Positions 42,944 to 54,432 of a stretch of DNA of 64,000 nucleotides are shown piece by piece. Below the pieces are notes generated by a model. The model was given only the letters and a program-made list of their open reading frames with translations. It ran no database searches and was not told where the DNA came from. The translations under genes and the position numbers were made by a program. Source of the DNA: Cordia subcordata (lineage: Eukaryota; Streptophyta; Magnoliopsida; Boraginales; Cordiaceae); contig JAPTOF010000028.1 of assembly GCA_028554755.1 (NCBI GenBank), forward strand, positions 3,702,501-3,766,500, in the 5' to 3' direction. Position 1 is the stretch's first letter. Each line of letters opens with the position of its first letter.

Positions 42944-44878
42944 TGATGTGTTATCTCTCGAGTGCAAGCTCTAAAGACCTGCAAGCGAACGGATCAATGC
43001 AGTGTAGTGTGTGCGAGAACGGGTGTCGTACCACAAGGAGGCTATGTTGTGGGATGGATTCTATATATGTGTTCTAGAGAATGCCAAAAAGGAAACTTAA
43101 ACTGACTATTTTTAGTGTTTTTGGATGGTCGGGAGCTCTAGCAAATGGAAAGGGGAAATGTGGAGACAAGCTATCTAGAGAGAACTAACAAATGGAAAGG
43201 ATTAGGGTGACATCTACTTGTTAATGGGTTATCCTAGATTCCAATACTATGGGATTACATGGAATGGCTTAATCATTAATTGTTCTTTTACTAGGTTGCT
43301 TAGTTAATATGCTAATTTCCCCTTAGGACTCAGTGCGGGTCCATCCCTAGACAACGTCTCCTAAAACTATAGCGTGGTCCTTATGACCGAAGGCCTTAAG
43401 AGTGACTAACTGGCTTTCTAGGTGACCTAGAAGAAACCTACCCTAGTCCCTAAATCAGTGGCTAGATTTAAAGCCAAGACCTAGTGTCGCTAGAGTCGAC
43501 TAAATCTACCCGGAAACCTATTGGCTAGATTTAAAGCCAAAGAAGACTCAATTTAGACTAGCCTTTAATTATGCTTCGTGATTCTAGGGTCACAATAGCG
43601 AGATTTGATCTATTAATGCATTCATACATGTTTTAAGCCAAGGTGTTCGTGAATAAAGGGATCTATTCGACTACCAAACGTCGTCGTGTCGGATTACACC
43701 ATTAAAAACACTTTTGAACCAACATGCATGAAGTATTGATGTCATATTTACTACTAGGCATGCAAACATACACATAGACATGAATATAAGCATTACCCAC
43801 TTCATAAGATCCACACATGAACACATAGACATGATTATAGAATGGACTAGAGGTGTTTAATAGCAACTAGACTTCAATTTATACATATGCAACTCTCATA
43901 GGCATATTATCAAACACTTAGACATTTGTTGAACAATAGCCATTGAAGCAAGAAAAACATAGCATATGTATATACATTAAGCCATTGAATCTCATACTAT
44001 AGAAGTAAAGAATCAACCCATTACACAAATGTCATCACCCTAAACAAATCTACTCAAACATAATATAATAGAGGATGAAAGAGAAAACTCCCCTTCTATC
44101 CTAGCAATTCTTGCACAAAATCTTTGAGTAGCGTTTGATCCAAGTGTTTGAATCTCTTTAAATGAACTTAAGACTAGGTGAAAAGTGTGTGAGAGAGTGT
44201 GTGTGTGTGTGTATTGGAGGTTGGTGAAAGAGGAATTAGGGTTTGGAAGATGGGTGTGAAAGAATATGACTTAATTAATTACAAAATAACCAAAAGCGGG
44301 CTTATATAGCTAATTTCTGCGACTACCGGAACACTCTACCAGAGCACCAGTACCAAAGCGTCTCTATTCCGATAGTAGAAGCTTGCTCTCTATTCTTGGA
44401 GGAATAGTGAACTGGTGTATGGGTACCAAAGGCCCTCTATTCCGGTAATAGACACTTGCTTTCTGTTTTTGGCGGCATAGTGAGCCAGTACACCGGTACT
44501 TTGAAGCCAGTGTTTCGGTAATGTCTCTTTGCTCTCTTTTGGCTTCGTTTTAGCTCTGTTTTGCTTCCAATTATCTTGACCTTTGTCTGGAAGCCTTCAA
44601 ACTCGATTTTCTTCCACTTTTCATATTCCATTATGCTTCCAATCCTTGCTCAAACCATCTCCATCTTCGTTGATCTTCAAACAATCCTCAATCTCACTTA
44701 TAACATCTAAAACAAGCCATTAATGTAGCATTTACCTTTTAAACTCAACTATGTGTAGTTGTATACACTTAAGCCTATACCTAGCACAAGTACCACATTA
44801 ATGCAACTATTAAGCTCAATACATCTCTAAAATATAGACAAATAACAATTCAAACACACATAAAAACACAACACATCA
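42944..44878 (-). mobile_element. S1: solo LTR inserted in the E8 LTR
   Basis: 1935 bp; plus-strand reading TGATGTGTTATC to CACAACACATCA. The ends are inverted repeats of each other over about 10 bp. It is flanked by gtcca (42939-42943) and gtccg (44879-44883), a target duplication with one change. No internal region is present, so it results from recombination between two LTRs. Telobox complement at 44236-44244; ttggctagatttaaagccaa at about 43513. Confidence 0.75.
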
Positions 44879-44883
44879 GTCCG

Positions 44884-45183
44884 ACTAATTTTTCTTCCTC
44901 CATTCTTTGTCTTTTTGGCTTTTGATCTTCTCCCCTAGACCCACGCATCTTCCATTTTCATCATCCATCATCGTTCAGGCTCGATCTTAACCCAAAGTTC
45001 ACCTCAATCATTGAAAACAAGCAATTAGTGTCGCAACTGTCTCTTAAACTCAATATGTACAATTGTTTATGCTTAAGCCTATTCTTAACAAAAGTACTAC
45101 ACTAATGCATCTTCATGAGCACTAAACACCTCTTAAACATGGGCAAAGAACAACATAAACACACACAAAAGCATGACACATCA
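44884..45183 (-). repeat. E8 LTR, remaining U3 part
   Basis: Continues the E8 LTR to its start TGATGTGTCATG (minus) at 45183. Just outside it, at 45184-45222, the minus strand shows a clear polypurine tract (GAGGAGAAGAAAGGAGAAGG then TTTGGGGTGT). Confidence 0.7.
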
Positions 45184-45884
45184 ACACCCCAAACCTTCTC
45201 CTTTCTTCTCCTCAAGCAAGCCCAATCTCAAGTTTATTTCTAAACCCGATGTAATAGATTGCCTAAAGGATTGACTCGCTATCAAAGTTAATCCAAGAAA
45301 CATGAAGGGGGCATTTCTATTATGGAGAGATCCCCAAGCCTCTTTAGATCTTCCCTCTACTCATAGAGGGTCTCGTCCTTGTGAAAATTTCCCAAGTAGC
45401 CAATCCACCATAAGCCTAGGATTCTAACTCACACACTCAGGATTTTGATATTTCGTGCCGCCTCAATGAACATGGCCCCCTCAATAAGAACAAAGCCTTA
45501 AAGACAAGATGAGAGGATATACAAATGTTATGGCTGATAAAGCCTTATTCACATATCTACAAAGATGATAGCATGTGCTAAGTTGACATTGTGTCACTTA
45601 TGCACTTATTCACAAAATGTTTTGGTGCCATTGGCTTTTTTCTCTTTTTTCAATCTTTTTATCTCTTTTTTTTTATTTTTGTACCTTTTTGCCTTTTTCA
45701 ATATTTTTTTGGGATTTTTCATGCTTTGCATTGTATTCACACAAAAAGAAAAGAAAAAGAAAGGCTTTGACACATAGAAAAGAACCAATCAAGGAAGAGG
45801 CATTCACATCAACAACTCTTTCTTTCAACATTCTTTCTTACCAAGCTATGGGATGGCTACAAAAGTCATTCTTAAAGGTCCTCA
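45184..45884 (-). other. 3' region of E8, cut by C1
   Basis: Same conserved region as in E1, E6 and E7: ggattgactcgctatcaaag, catgaagggggcatt, ccccaagcc, the T-rich run with tgcctttttc (45640-45720), accaatcaaggaag and ccaagctatgggatgg. C1 begins at 45885 (flank cctca), so the coding part of E8 is not in the window. Frames at 45565-45949 are low-complexity shadows. Confidence 0.7.
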
Positions 45885-46912
45885 TGTTAGGATTAGTATG
45901 CCTTAAAGCTTACTTGTATGTGACATTGCGGATGTTAAACAATGTATAATCTTTTTTTTGTTAAATGGCATTATGAGTTTTTTATGTATTATCTCTGTTA
46001 TGTTTTATTGATGCATGTATAAAGGGTATAAAGGTCCTTTAACTTGAACTAATGACTTGGGTGCACAGTGAGGCTGGACGCACAGTAGGTCCAAGTCTAG
46101 ATTTAGTCAAGTAAAAATTGAATCCATAACTGAATAGTAGTGTTGGGCACTTTACTAGGATAAGGTTATATTGAGCAAGTCTCATATTTGAGGGTGATCT
46201 ACCTAGGTCATTGGAGGACTTTCCAAATTTGTCTCAATAATACGTGTGTAACTTATTGGACAGGAACATTGTGAGTATGGTTTTTAGAGACATACTAGCA
46301 AAGAACGAAAAACAAGACACTTACTGCTACTAAATGATCATTGCTCTTAATCTTGAGTATATGTGGATGAACTGATGAAGTTAGGGTTTGGTACTTTGAT
46401 TCATTACAGGTGAGATCTTCCTCAATTAAGATCAACAGCCTTGTGCATTGAGTGCTAAGTTCTAATTAATTGGAACATGCATATGCAATATGGAATCTAT
46501 GTGCTTCCTTTAGGATTGTCCAAATTTATCATCTAAATCTAGATCTAGTGATACTACCTTTATAGGTGTATCAGTCATATGGCTTGAGGATTGTTCCTGA
46601 GATCAAAAGATTCCAAAAGCAAGGATGGTTGGCAATAGGACATTTTTAATTAATTTTTGGAATCCAAGGTTAATTAGGTCTTCTTGGTCCCTTCCTTAGT
46701 TGAAATGACTTTCAGAGTGTAATCTTGAAAGAGAAAATTCTATATTGTGGTAGTAGCCTTATTAGGCCAAAGCTTGGAATTGGGTTGGGCTTTCTTTAAA
46801 GTCCAAGATAACCTAATTGGGCTAGGATGGTTTCTTATTGTTCCTGGGGCTCTACATGGATTACAAACTATGTGCTGGGCTTGGATGGTGGGCTTGGCCT
46901 AAGTCTTCCAAT

Positions 46913-47030
46913 ACAAGTGGACAACTTGTGAAAGACTACAAAAACATGTGGACAACTTGCATAAGTCTTGCAAGACAAGTGGACAACTTGCATAAGTCTT
47001 CCAAGGCAAGTGGACAAGTTGCATAAAGGA
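46913..47030 (+). repeat. Tandem repeat upstream of the C1 TATA box
   Basis: About three and a half units of roughly 33 bp built on aagtggacaacttgcataag and tcttgcaagac. Also present in X (63519-63630), absent from L1 and the C2 3' LTR. Its position in U3 just before the TATA box is that of an enhancer; function is inference. Confidence 0.7.
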
Positions 47031-47095
47031 AATTACTACATGGAAATTTTCTCCTACATGGCAAGATTAGCAACTTTGGGTGCCAAGGTTCTCTC

Positions 47096-47103
47096 TATAA
47101 ATA
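47096..47103 (+). promoter_or_regulatory. TATA box of the C1 LTR
   Basis: TATAAATA in ctctctataaatagaca; the same place in X (63699), the C2 3' LTR (62432) and L1 (22762). Confidence 0.75.
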
Positions 47104-47565
47104 GACAAGATCCTACACCTTTTATGCAATCCACTTTGTAGTTGATTTCTTCTTCTTTGGTAAGAAAATGCTATAATACATAGTACGCACTTATTGTGTG
47201 ATTTTTGCTCTAGTTTTTTAAGAGCATATTCTTCCCACACAAGTGGCTATTCTCTCAAGATAAGTCTCTTCAATCACAGGGAAGAAGACTAGGGAGTTGC
47301 CTACTATGACACCCTCTTAGTAAATATTTGGTGGCCTTGTTTGTGAGTAAAAACAAAGCTTGTAATGGTTATAGCTTCATCAAAGGCCCTATGCTTCAAG
47401 AGTTTAGCTTTATATATTTTGCAAATACTAGTTATATTCTATATGTTCTTAAGCATGTTCTTGTGTGTTTCATATGGAAATATTGTTTTCTTCACATGTT
47501 TTCTTATTTAAATTTTGAAAATATGAACAAGGATACACCACACTTAATAATATCGATCCTACAAT

Positions 47566-47577
47566 TGGTATTAGAGC
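47566..47577 (+). promoter_or_regulatory. PBS of C1 (tRNA-iMet type)
   Basis: TTGGTATTAGAGC begins here; the TGGTATCAGAGC consensus with C to T, two bases after the LTR end. Confidence 0.8.
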
Positions 47578-49160
47578 TTAGACTCATACACAACATGCTT
47601 AGACTATACAAGAATATTGTATTTGCATAAATATGTTAGTCATCTTATGAGTGGCAAGATTAGGAAATCTTGTGTTGCATATACTTGTGGTTTTATGTTT
47701 TTATGTGCAAGTAATATAAATTCCCCTTGATGGTTCATATGTATGCATGATAGATTTTTGTGTACTGTCAACAAAGCTTGGCCATAGGCGATTTCATGTA
47801 TAAATATTTATGGTTATTGCTTGTAGTTTCATTAAAAGAAGTATAGGATATTTTGATATCCTTATAATGTTTCTTTATGAAGCTTGTATTAGCAATAGCA
47901 AAGTGTATTATTGTAATCTTTAAAGACCAAGGGGAAAAACAAGAAACAGCATGGAGGAACACTCTGCCAAGTGAGCTTGCCAGTCTACCAGCTTAGTTGA
48001 TTGGCTCTTACTGACGAACGACCGGCTGAGGCAGAAAAAGCTATTAAGTGTGCTGTTTTGTTGAAGATTGCAGGGAGCCATCAAAGAGGGCTTTTTAACG
48101 TATTTTGGTGAATGTTTATAGTGTATTGATATATGTTTTAACATATTTGCATAAGCATGACTGCCACCTAGAAATATGTCCACTCACTAGAGTTCATAAA
48201 AATTAGTCAAACCTATGAGCTGATTCTCAAAGATAGTTAAGTTTATGAGAATGGCTTAGACAAGATAATTGTAAGCGGCTATGCCTAAAGATGCCATGCA
48301 ATCTCATGACAACATTAAAAATACTTAACTTGAGATTTACAAATATATATCAACCTAAGGGTCTATGCACTCAGATTTAGGTAAGTAATCTATTATGGTA
48401 TTACAATGCTTTAGTAACACAAAGGGGATTTGCAAAAACCAAAGGGTTTCACAAATCCAAAGCACGTTTAGATCTAAAACAAAAGCAAGAATGCAAAAAA
48501 TAGAGAAAGCCCTTATGTTAAAATATTGAGTAGGAGAGGGGACTGGAAATACCCCACAGCTTTCCATATTCAATTCACATTAATGATAAATGTCATTAAC
48601 TTCCTCATTGGAAGGTGACACTTTATCTAGATTTAACAGGGTGAAACATAAAATGTTTATTTAAAAGGGTGTTAGTAAGTTTGGTCGTCCCATCGGTGGA
48701 GTTCTTCACTAAAGATCGCTTTACGCAACATTGATTAAAGTCACTACCCCATCGAAGCGCTTAAATCAAGAATGTTACGGGGAATAAACATTAGGAATGG
48801 GTGTACACTGAACTTAAATGGTAGGTTCAGCTATCTTATCAATAGATTTTGCTACCAGATTTAAGAAGCCAAACAAAACAGTGATTGAATTATTCAATTG
48901 GATCATATCTAGATAATTGTTAATTAAAATAAGGGGTGACGCTTAACATAGTATTCATAATTTTGGCCATCCCATCAGTCGAGTTCTTGTGAGGACGTTA
49001 ACACACTATTACATCAAGTAGTTTAAAGGGTTGATTGACTCAAAAGAAAATAATGTAAAAAGTACTTGTATGTTTTATTTCCAAAGATAGCATATATATT
49101 ATACATGCATCAATTCCATACTCATAAATTAATTATGATTATATTGTTGTTTCCAGAAAA
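47578..49160 (+). other. Leader of C1
   Basis: About 1.6 kb of non-coding sequence between PBS and gag, matched by the C2 leader. It contains a palindrome-rich segment at 47980-48032 (cgaccggctgaggcag) and three copies of a motif close to GGCCATCCCATCGGTGGAGT (48683, 48829 and 48964), roughly 140 bp apart. The frames seen on either strand are shadows. Confidence 0.65.
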
Positions 49161-49960
49161 ATGTCTTTGTTCAATCCACGAGCTACAATTCTCAAGGAGC
49201 ACAAGCTCACTGGACCGAATTTTGTAGACTGGGAGCGAAACTTCGACATTGTACTCACCGCAGAAGAGTACAAGTATGTCCTAACAACTCCTTGTCCTGT
49301 TATGAGGGCTAACTCTTCTAAAGCCCAGAAAGATACTGAGGCAAAATGGCAGAAAGCCAATAATATAACCAAGTGCTATATGATGGCTTCTATGTCAGAT
49401 ATTTTGCAGAGCAAGCATCATCATATGGAAACTGCACAAGAAATCATGACCTCACTGTCTCGTATGTTTGCTGATAAGAGCAGGCCCGCGAGGCAATGTG
49501 CTCTTAGAGAAATTATGAATCAAAAGATGGTAGAAGGAGCATCTGTCAGGGAGCATACACTCAAAATGATGAATTACTTCAATACTACCGAGATCTTAGG
49601 AGCAAACATAGATAAATAGTCAAAGGTAGACATGATTTTGGAGATTCTGCCGTCATCATATACCTAGTACAAGCTCAATTATAATATGAGCAAGATGAAC
49701 ATGGATATAACAGAATTAATGAAAGAGATCCTAGTTTTAGAAGCCATAAGAAAAAATAAAGGCCACGAAATATAATTCAAGCATCCACTTTTGGACTTAA
49801 CCCGAAAGGCAGAAAGTTTAAAGGAAAGGGGAAGCAAAAACGTGGTCAAGGAAAAAAGAAAAAAAATGGTGAATAGCCCAGGCAGTTAACAGGTGAAAAG
49901 CCCAAGGGCAAATGCTTTAAATGTGGCCTAAAAAGACACTAGAAAAAAGATTGCCCAAAG
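49161..49960 (+). pseudogene. Gag of C1
   Basis: ATG at 49161 (MSLFNPRATILKEHKLTG). Gag signatures: NFVDWERNFDIVL, EAKWQKAN, CYMMASMSDILQ, EIMTSLSRMFADKSRPAR, REHTLKMMNYFN. TAG at 49617 replaces a Gln codon (DK-stop-SK). Further stops and a 1-bp deletion near 49770 follow. The CCHC knuckle lies at 49913-49957 (CFKCGLKRH, amber, KKDC) with an amber codon in place of Trp. Homologous to the C2 gag. Confidence 0.8.
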
Positions 49961-50440
49961 TACTTGGCACGAGGCCAGATAGGTACACCTTTTTTGTTCT
50001 ATATAGAAACCTGCTTAGTGGTTGATTCTATTGATTCCCAAATTGTAGACTCTGGAGCCACTAACCACATTTGCAATTATTTGCATTGGTTTTAGGTAAT
50101 GAAGGAACTAGCTAAAGGGGAGTTTGCTCTGAAGTTGGGTAATGGAGCAAAAGTATAGACTGCTCCAGTGCGAGGAATGTGTTTAAATTTTCCATGTAAT
50201 AGGAAGTTATTTTTTAACAACGTTTATTATGTTTCGGATGTACGTAAAAACCTTATTTCTATTTTGCAATTAATATGAGATGGAAATATTATTTGTTTTG
50301 AATTAATTTCCATTCTAGTGTTGATATCAGTAGAGATAGAAATATTATTTGTTTCGGTAGCATAAATGATAACTTGTTCTATATAAAACCTATTACAAAC
50401 TCACTGCATAATATAGAACAAACTGATTCCTGAAAAAGAA
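49961..50440 (+). pseudogene. Protease of C1
   Basis: IVDSGATNHICN near 50043-50078 is the copia protease active site (D-S-G-A). It is followed by an amber after LHWF (50093-50095), then MKELAKGEFALKLGNG, NFPCNRKLFFNNVYYV and RKNLISI. Several stops; dead. Confidence 0.75.
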
Positions 50441-51495
50441 AGGTTTCTTTGACCAATGATACTTATCTTTGGCATCTACATTTATGACATATTAGTCTAA
50501 AGCAAATTCAGAGATTAGTCGAGGATAGGCATCTTAGCTCATTAGATCTCAACGATCTACCTCCATGTGAATCTTGTCTCAAAGGGATGATGACTAAACG
50601 GTCATTTTCATCTAAAGGAGAAAGGGCCAAAGAAGTATTGGAATTGGTTCATACCGATATGTGTGGTTCTATGAGCAAACCAGCACGAGAAGGTTATGAG
50701 TATTTCATTACTTTTACTAATGATTGCTCTAGGTATGGATATGTATATTTGATGCGACACAAGTCTGAATCCTTTGAGATATTCAAAGAGTTCAAAGTTC
50801 AGGTAGAAGGGAAATTAGATAAACATATCAAAGCCTTTCGGTCTGATCGAGGTGGGAAATACCTCTCGGGTGAGTTCAAAGACTATCTTACACGAGAAGG
50901 GATAGTGTCTCAGTTAACTGCACCAGGGACTCCTCAGCAAAATGGTGTAGCAGAGAGAAGAAATTGTACCCTATTAGATATGGTTAGGACAATGATGAGT
51001 CATGCATCATTACCTTTATCTTTTTGGGGGTATGCCCTTGAAACAGTAGCATACATCTTGAACTTGGTACCTTCTAAATCAGTACCGATGACACTTCAAG
51101 AAATGTGGACTGGGCATAAGCCCAGTTTAAATCATCTCCATATTTGGGGCTATCCAGCTTATGTACTTAATAATAATGCTTCAAAATTGGAACGAAGATC
51201 TGAGTTATACTATTTTATTAGATATCTTAAGGGAACTAGAGGTGGGATCTTTTATAATCCTAAGGAGAAAAATGTGTCTATAAGCACCCACACTAGATAC
51301 TTAGAGAATGATGAAATGGTCCAAAAAACACCAAATTCTGAAGTTGTTCTAGATGAGATTTCACAAGAATCTTCAATAACACCTGTGGTAACTGTAATTG
51401 GAAAAGAACAACATATTACACCTAATATATCAGAGCCTCATCGTAGTGGGAGGATATCCAGGCCTCCTGATAGATACTATGGAGAGTCCTTCTAG
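50441..51495 (+). pseudogene. Integrase of C1
   Basis: Pre-integrase segment 50455-50586 (TYLWHL, SLKQIQRLVED, CESCLKG), then a 302-codon open stretch from 50587. All three catalytic residues are present, counted from 50587: D24 (HTDMCG), D87 (FRSDRGG) and E123 (NGVAERRN), spaced D-X62-D-X35-E as in retroviral integrases. SFWGYALETVAYILNLVPSK follows. It ends at TAG after GESF (51493). The central domain is the best-preserved coding part of C1. Confidence 0.85.
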
Positions 51496-51513
51496 ACTTT
51501 TTCAAAGAATCAG

Positions 51514-53082
51514 GTGGTGGATCCCACAAGTTATGATGAAGCAGTTTTCGACATAGATGCCGACCAATGGCATAAGGCAATGGATTCAGAGTTAGAATCT
51601 ATGTATTCTAACAAAGTCTGGGATCTTGTAATTGCACCTGAAGGGATAAAACCTATAGGGTGCAAATGGGTCTACAAGAGGAAAAGAGGAGTTGATGAAA
51701 AAGTCAAAACCTTTAAAGCAAGGTTGGTGGCGAAATGTTATATTCAGAAACCAGGGATCAATTATGAGGAAACTTTTTCACCATTAGCCATGCTTAAATC
51801 CAACAGGATACTTCTTGCCATCGTATGTCATTATAACTATGAGATATGGCAAATGGATGTCAAGATAGCTTTTCTTAATGGAGGGCCTGACGAGACCATT
51901 TACATGACACAACTAGATGGGTATGTTGCCAAAGCCCAGGAACATATGGTTTGTAAGTTAAAAAAATTCATTTATGGATTAAAGCAAGCATCTAGAGCAT
52001 GAAACGTCAAATTTGATTGGACAATTAAATCTTATGGTTTTGATCAAAATATTGATGAATCTTGCGTGTATAAGAGGCGTAATGGAAATGTTGTAGCTTT
52101 TTTGGTTCTGTATATGGATGGTATCCTACTAATTAGTAATGATGTGGGGATGTGATCATCCATCAAGGTTTGACTTTCTACTCAATTTCAAATGAAGGAT
52201 TTAGAAGAAGCTAGTTATGTTCTAGGTATCAAGCTTATGTGAGATCGTAAGAACAGAAGGCTAGCTCTATCTCAAGCTTCATTTATTGAGAAGATATTGG
52301 TCAAGTTTAACATGCAAAACTCTAAGAAGGCTTCATTACCTTCTCAACATGGAGTTTATCTATCTCAAGATCAATGTCCTAAAACACTTGAGGAAATAAA
52401 GAGCATGAAGTGAATTCCTTATGCTTCGGTAGTTGAAAGCCTTATGTATGCCATGTTGTGTACTAGACTAGATATTTGCTTTGCTATTGGCATGGTTAGT
52501 AAATATTAGTCAAACCCTGGACCGGCACATTAGGTCACGATTAAGCATATATTCAAGTTCTTGCAAGGAACTAAGGATTATGTGCTGGAATACCGTGCAG
52601 ATGATCTACCACCATTAGCCTATACAAACTCGAATTTCTAGTCCAACAGAGATTCTGGATATGTTTTTACTCTGTCAGAAGAAGCTATTTCATGGACAAG
52701 TGTGAAGCAAAACTATATTGCTGACTCTACCATAGAGGCCGAGTATGTAGGAGCATCTGAGGCTGTGAAAGAAGCAATACGGCTAAGAAAGTTCCTTTTA
52801 GATCTAGAGGTTGTGCCAGCAGCTCACAGACCAAGAACGTTGTGTTACGATAACAACGGTGATGTTCCACAGTGCAAAAAGCCCAAGAATCACAAAAAGG
52901 GTAAACACATTGAGCGAAAATATCATTTGATCCATGAGTTTATCCAGAGTGGAGAAGTAGTAGTTGAAAAGATAGCTTCAGCGGAAAGCCTGGCAGACCC
53001 ATTAACAAAGAATCTTCTAGAGAAAATTTTTACCACACATTTTGAGTCCATGGGTATTAGGTTGTGTAGAAGTGATCTTTAG
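51514..53082 (+). pseudogene. Reverse transcriptase and RNase H of C1
   Basis: 51514-52002 is open: WHKAMDSELESMYSNKVWDLV, GCKWVYKRKRG, FKARLVAK, QMDVKIAFLNG, YGLKQASRA. Stops follow at 52000 (Trp to TGA), near 52156 and 52171, and elsewhere. The catalytic YVDD box reads YMDG, so even a restored frame would lack one of the two Asp. RNase H runs from about 52470, with a short deletion at the RKST motif, and is open from 52702 to 53082 (SWTSVKQNYIADSTIEAEYV, KHIERKYHLIHEF, LADPLTKNL). Confidence 0.85.
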
Positions 53083-53096
53083 TGCAAGTAGGAGAT

Positions 53097-53760
53097 TGTT
53101 AGGATTAGTATGCCCTAAAGCTCATTTGTACATGACATTTTGGATGTTAAACAATGTATAATCTTTTTTTGTTAAATGGCATCATGAGTTTCTTGCATAT
53201 TATCTCTGTTATGTTTTATTAATGCATGTATAAAGGTCCTTTGACTTAAACTAATAACTTGGGTGCGAAGTGAGATTGGACACACAGTAGGTCCAAGTCT
53301 AGATTTAGTCACATCAAAAATTGAATCCATAATCGAATAGTAGTGTTGGACACTCTACTGGGATAAGGTTATATTAAGCAAGGCTTCTCTTTGAGGGTGA
53401 TCTACCTAGGTCATTGGAGGAGTTTCCAGATTTGCCTCAATTGTACGTGTGTCATGTATTAGACAGAACCATTGTGAGTATGTTTTCTAGAGACGTACTA
53501 TCAAACAAAGAAAAACAAGACACTCACTGCTACTATTGCTCGTAATCTTAAGTCTATGAGGATAAACTGATGAAGTTAGGGTTTGGTACTTTGATTCACT
53601 GTAGGTGAGATCTTACTCTATTAAGATCAATAGCCTTGTGCATTGAGTGCTAAGTTCTAATTAATTGGAACATGCATATGCAATATGGAATCTATGTGCC
53701 CCTTTTGGGATTGTCCAAATTTATCATCCAAATATAGATCTAGTGATACTACCTTTATAG
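53097..53760 (+). repeat. 3' LTR of C1, first part
   Basis: Starts TGTTAGGATTAGTATGCCC after the purine-rich gtgcaagtaggagat. It ends at acctttatag, exactly where X starts. Confidence 0.8.
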
Positions 53761-54432
53761 TGTTAGGATTAGTATGCCTTAAAGCTCACTTGTATATAAC
53801 ATTTTGGATGTTAAACAATATATATAATCATCATGTTAAATGGCATTATGATTTTCTTGCATATTATCTCTGGTATGTTTTGTTGATATATGCATAAATG
53901 TCCCATGACTTGAACTAATAACTTGGGTGTGTAGTGAGGCTGGATGCATAGTAGGTCCAAGTCTAGATTTAGTCACGCCATAAATTGAGTCCGTAACCAA
54001 ATGGTAGTTTTGGGCACTCTATCGAGATAAGGTTGAATTGAGCAAGTCTCCTCGTTGAGGGTGATCTACCTAGGTCGTTTGAGGACTTTCCTGATTTGTC
54101 TCTATAGTACGTGTGTCACGTATTTGACAGGACCACTGTGAATATGTTTTCTAGAGACATACTATCAAAGAAAGAAAAACAAGATACTCACTGCTACTAA
54201 ACGATCATTGCTCGTAATCTTGAGTCTATGAGGATAAACTGATGAAGTTAGGGTTTGGTACTTTGATTCACTGTAGGTGAGATCTTACTCTATTAAGATC
54301 AACCGTCTTGTGCATTGAGTGCTAAGTTCTAATTAATTGGAACATGCATATGCAATATGGAATCTATGTGCCCCTTTTGGGATTGTCCAAATTTATCATC
54401 CGAATCTAGATCTAGTGATACTACCTTTATAG
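53761..54432 (+). repeat. X: related copia LTR, left part
   Basis: 672 bp, TGTTAGGATTAG to ctttatag. The rest follows C2 at 62918. It is preceded by tatag (53756-53760) at the same LTR position where C2 later inserted into X itself. Confidence 0.75.

Larger units (their letters stand above)
45885..47563 (+). repeat. 5' LTR of C1
   Basis: 1679 bp, TGTTAGGATTAGTATGCC to GATCCTACA. It lacks a segment present in L1 around aggacaagaaacccaac. Telobox complement TTAGGGTTT at 46381-46389. Confidence 0.85.
45885..53760 (+). mobile_element. C1: copia element, 3' LTR interrupted by X
   Basis: 5' LTR 45885-47563, PBS 47566-47577, long leader, decayed gag-pol 49161-53082, start of the 3' LTR at 53097. 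The order gag-PR-IN-RT-RH identifies Ty1/copia. Its 3' LTR stops at ctttatag (53760), where another LTR of the same family starts. The domains are homologous to C2 throughout. Confidence 0.85.

Noticed and set aside
47328..47630. 100-codon frame over the end of the C1 LTR and the PBS
   Set aside because: It crosses LTR, PBS and leader and is not preserved in C2.
53097..54432. Tandem duplication of the first 670 bp of the copia LTR by unequal crossing over
   Set aside because: C2's duplication tatag and the resumption of LTR sequence at 62918 are explained by insertion; recombination remains possible only for the first step.
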